Shown here in pieces: positions 63,028-64,000 of a stretch of 64,000 bases of DNA. This DNA is from Planctomycetota bacterium (GTDB lineage Bacteria; Planctomycetota; PUPC01; JACPCR01), in assembly GCA_027625095.1 (NCBI GenBank), contig JAQBXN010000002.1, positions 143,361 through 207,360 on the forward strand. Reading direction: 5' to 3'. The position numbers were made by a program, and so were the translations under genes. The notes beneath the pieces are model-generated. The model ran no database searches. It had not been told where the DNA came from and saw only the letters and a program-made list of their open reading frames with translations. Position 1 is the first letter of the stretch. Each line of letters begins with the position of its first letter.

Positions 63028-63227
63028 CGGCGGAGGATTCCTCGTGATCAACTTGGCAACGCATCCAAATTCTGGTGAACCAGATCATATCAGGGCATAG
63101 TCAGGCCGCTCAGTTTGCGCGACTTGCCCGCTATGTCTTACGCCGAGTCTGTATCCTTCACTCGGAGATATTTCGCCCACGCGCAGGCTGTAGACCGGAC
63201 ATCTGACATTCACTTCAGTACCAGGAG
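63028..63227. other. Intergenic or degenerate coding DNA
   Basis: In one minus-strand frame (63085-63333) the residues LVTGDIKVFLTPGTEVNVRC and GYRLGVRHSGQVAQTERPDY look protein-like and may be the frameshifted end of the next gene. No intact gene is supported here. Confidence 0.35.
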
Positions 63228-63539
63228 TCAAAAAAACTTTGATGTCGCCGGTGACCAGGAGAGGCACCTGCCGCGCACTTCCCTTGATGATCCTCCTGTA
63301 ACAAGGTAAGCGGCCAAATATCTCTGGCAGCATCCGTATTTCTGGATGGCCTCGGGCTTGGCCACGGCATTGAATTCGTAGCTGAACTCCTTTGGCTTGC
63401 AGGCAGAAGTTCGTGGTGAGTCCTTAATCGTTACAAGATTCTCGCGTGCCAGATTCCGCAAATATGGAGGGGCGTCTGCGTCCAAAGCGAACAGTGCGAG
63501 GATTACAGACAGTTGAAGAGCGGGTATTGAGTACCTCAT
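63228..63539 (-). CDS. Small secreted protein, possibly frameshifted
   Basis: A 103-residue frame from ATG 63539, preceded by GGGGGA at good spacing. The N-terminus MRYSIPALQLSVILALFALD is a signal peptide. The body holds three or four cysteines (TSACKPKEFSYE, KYGCCQRYL). Near 63300 the protein-like signal moves to another minus-strand frame that runs to 63085 and reads VTGDIKVFLTPGTEVNVRC. A one-base shift between these would give a longer secreted protein. I do not recognise the family and the frameshift is only inferred. Confidence 0.4.
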   Translation of the reverse strand: MRYSIPALQLSVILALFALDADAPPYLRNLARENLVTIKDSPRTSACKPKEFSYEFNAVAKPEAIQKYGCCQRYLAAYLVTGGSSREVRGRCLSWSPATSKFF

Positions 63540-64000
63540 GATTTTCCCCCGGGAGAATGATCGTTTTTGAATTGAGATACAAAGCGTGCGGCCCAACTTT
63601 ATCTCAGCCGCAGCGGGATCAAGATTCAATGGGATTCCATTCGCGAGATTCGAATCTCAATCAGTTTATTCCTATCGCTTCACCGCCTCCATCTCCTTCC
63701 TCAGTTTCGTCAGCAGGTCGTTCCCCTCATTCGGGATGGGCATCGATTTTCCTTGAAAGGTTCCACCTGGACTGGAGGGAGGAGCAGCGAGTTTAGTCCC
63801 GTTCTCGCACTCGACAAGCCTGTACCGATTGCGCCACACGAGCGGCGTTGGAGTTGGAGCCGGTGTAGGTCGGAGTTGCACTCCGACTCAGAAACGGAGT
63901 GAAACTCCGTGCCACGATGAAATCGTCCCTTCTAGTGCGGTGCCCCGAAAGTTCTGACCCTTTTTTCGGCAATTCATTATTCCGGATTCCAGGCCATTTC
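63540..64000. other. Window end without a supported gene
   Basis: A minus-strand frame at 63672-63881 (ending GNDLLTKLRKEMEAVKR) has protein-like character and an acidic/basic tail but no recognised start or family. The last 60 bases include GTGCGGTGCCCCGAAAGTTC, which recalls the outer end of some transposable elements, but no transposase is inside the window. Confidence 0.3.
63871..63912. repeat. Inverted repeat with CGGAGT-N-ACTCCG units
   Basis: CGGAGTTGCACTCCG and CGGAGTGAAACTCCG follow each other with a short spacer. Each half is itself a small hairpin and the two halves can also pair, giving a compact structured element in otherwise noncoding DNA. Confidence 0.7.

Noticed and set aside
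63625..63665. GAGATTCGAATCTC resembling a tRNA T-arm
   Set aside because: No matching acceptor, D-arm or anticodon arm can be drawn around it at tRNA spacing.
63936..64000. Terminal sequence as an insertion-sequence end
   Set aside because: Only one candidate end is inside the window and no transposase frame is present, so it cannot be supported.

Overview
The window looks like a chromosomal piece of an uncultured environmental bacterium of the Planctomycetota-Verrucomicrobiota-Lentisphaerota (PVC) type or a relative such as Hydrogenedentota. I infer this from protein types, not from a marker gene: a zinc-ribbon Ser/Thr kinase with leucine-rich repeats, FHA-PQQ and TPR-cNMP membrane giants, a DUF4159/ExbB/ExbD cluster, PmoA-family, phytanoyl-dioxygenase-like and secreted polysaccharide-degrading enzymes, and HEAT-repeat secreted proteins. 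I saw no rRNA, tRNA, CRISPR array, integrase or intact insertion sequence.

Layout. 0-6.4 kb: the end of an HD-GYP protein, a DegT-type aminotransferase, a membrane SGNH hydrolase, a GT39-like glycosyltransferase, and an outer-membrane-barrel-like protein whose signal peptide is cut off by an in-frame TGA. 7.2-9.6 kb: a YaiI/DUF188 protein and a GlmL/MutL-family ATPase. 9.7-19 kb, mostly minus strand: a heparinase/alginate-lyase-like enzyme with a secreted esterase, a GT2 enzyme, a PtsP-type phosphotransferase, and thiC with a clear terminator. 19-23 kb: a DUF4160/DUF2442 pair and a large HEAT-repeat secreted protein. 23.5-32 kb: a plus-strand cluster of ExbB, ExbD, ExbD, a membrane protein, a DUF4159 protein, a TPR protein and a single-pass LamG-like protein, probably an energised envelope machine. 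32-43.5 kb: a PhyH dioxygenase, a stand-alone PilB/GspE ATPase, a nitrilase-family amidase, a secreted glycosidase-like protein, an HU protein, LarE, a DUF2959 lipoprotein, an SDR dehydrogenase, and a PmoA/TIM-barrel gene pair suggesting sugar metabolism. 44-54.6 kb: an FHA-TM-PQQ protein, a rhamnonate-dehydratase-like enzyme, and a 1579-residue TPR/PqqD-like/dead-M50/cNMP fusion divergent from a cysteine-cluster protein. 54.8-64 kb: an STN-domain protein, a membrane-anchored SNF2 helicase with a small membrane partner, the LRR kinase, a nucleotidyltransferase pair and poorly coding DNA.

The most striking pattern is not a gene. Short tandem repeats with a 7-base period, mainly (ATTACTC)n and relatives, sit directly before start codons, nearly always on the sense strand of the gene they precede and where no Shine-Dalgarno is visible. 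Other genes in the same window keep good Shine-Dalgarno sites. Further 7-base repeats, (TGGTCTC)n and (GTTGAAC)n, have expanded inside the kinase gene and add an insert to its activation segment. The other candidates for new biology are the membrane SNF2 helicase pair and the catalytically dead M50-type protein fused to two cyclic-nucleotide-binding domains.
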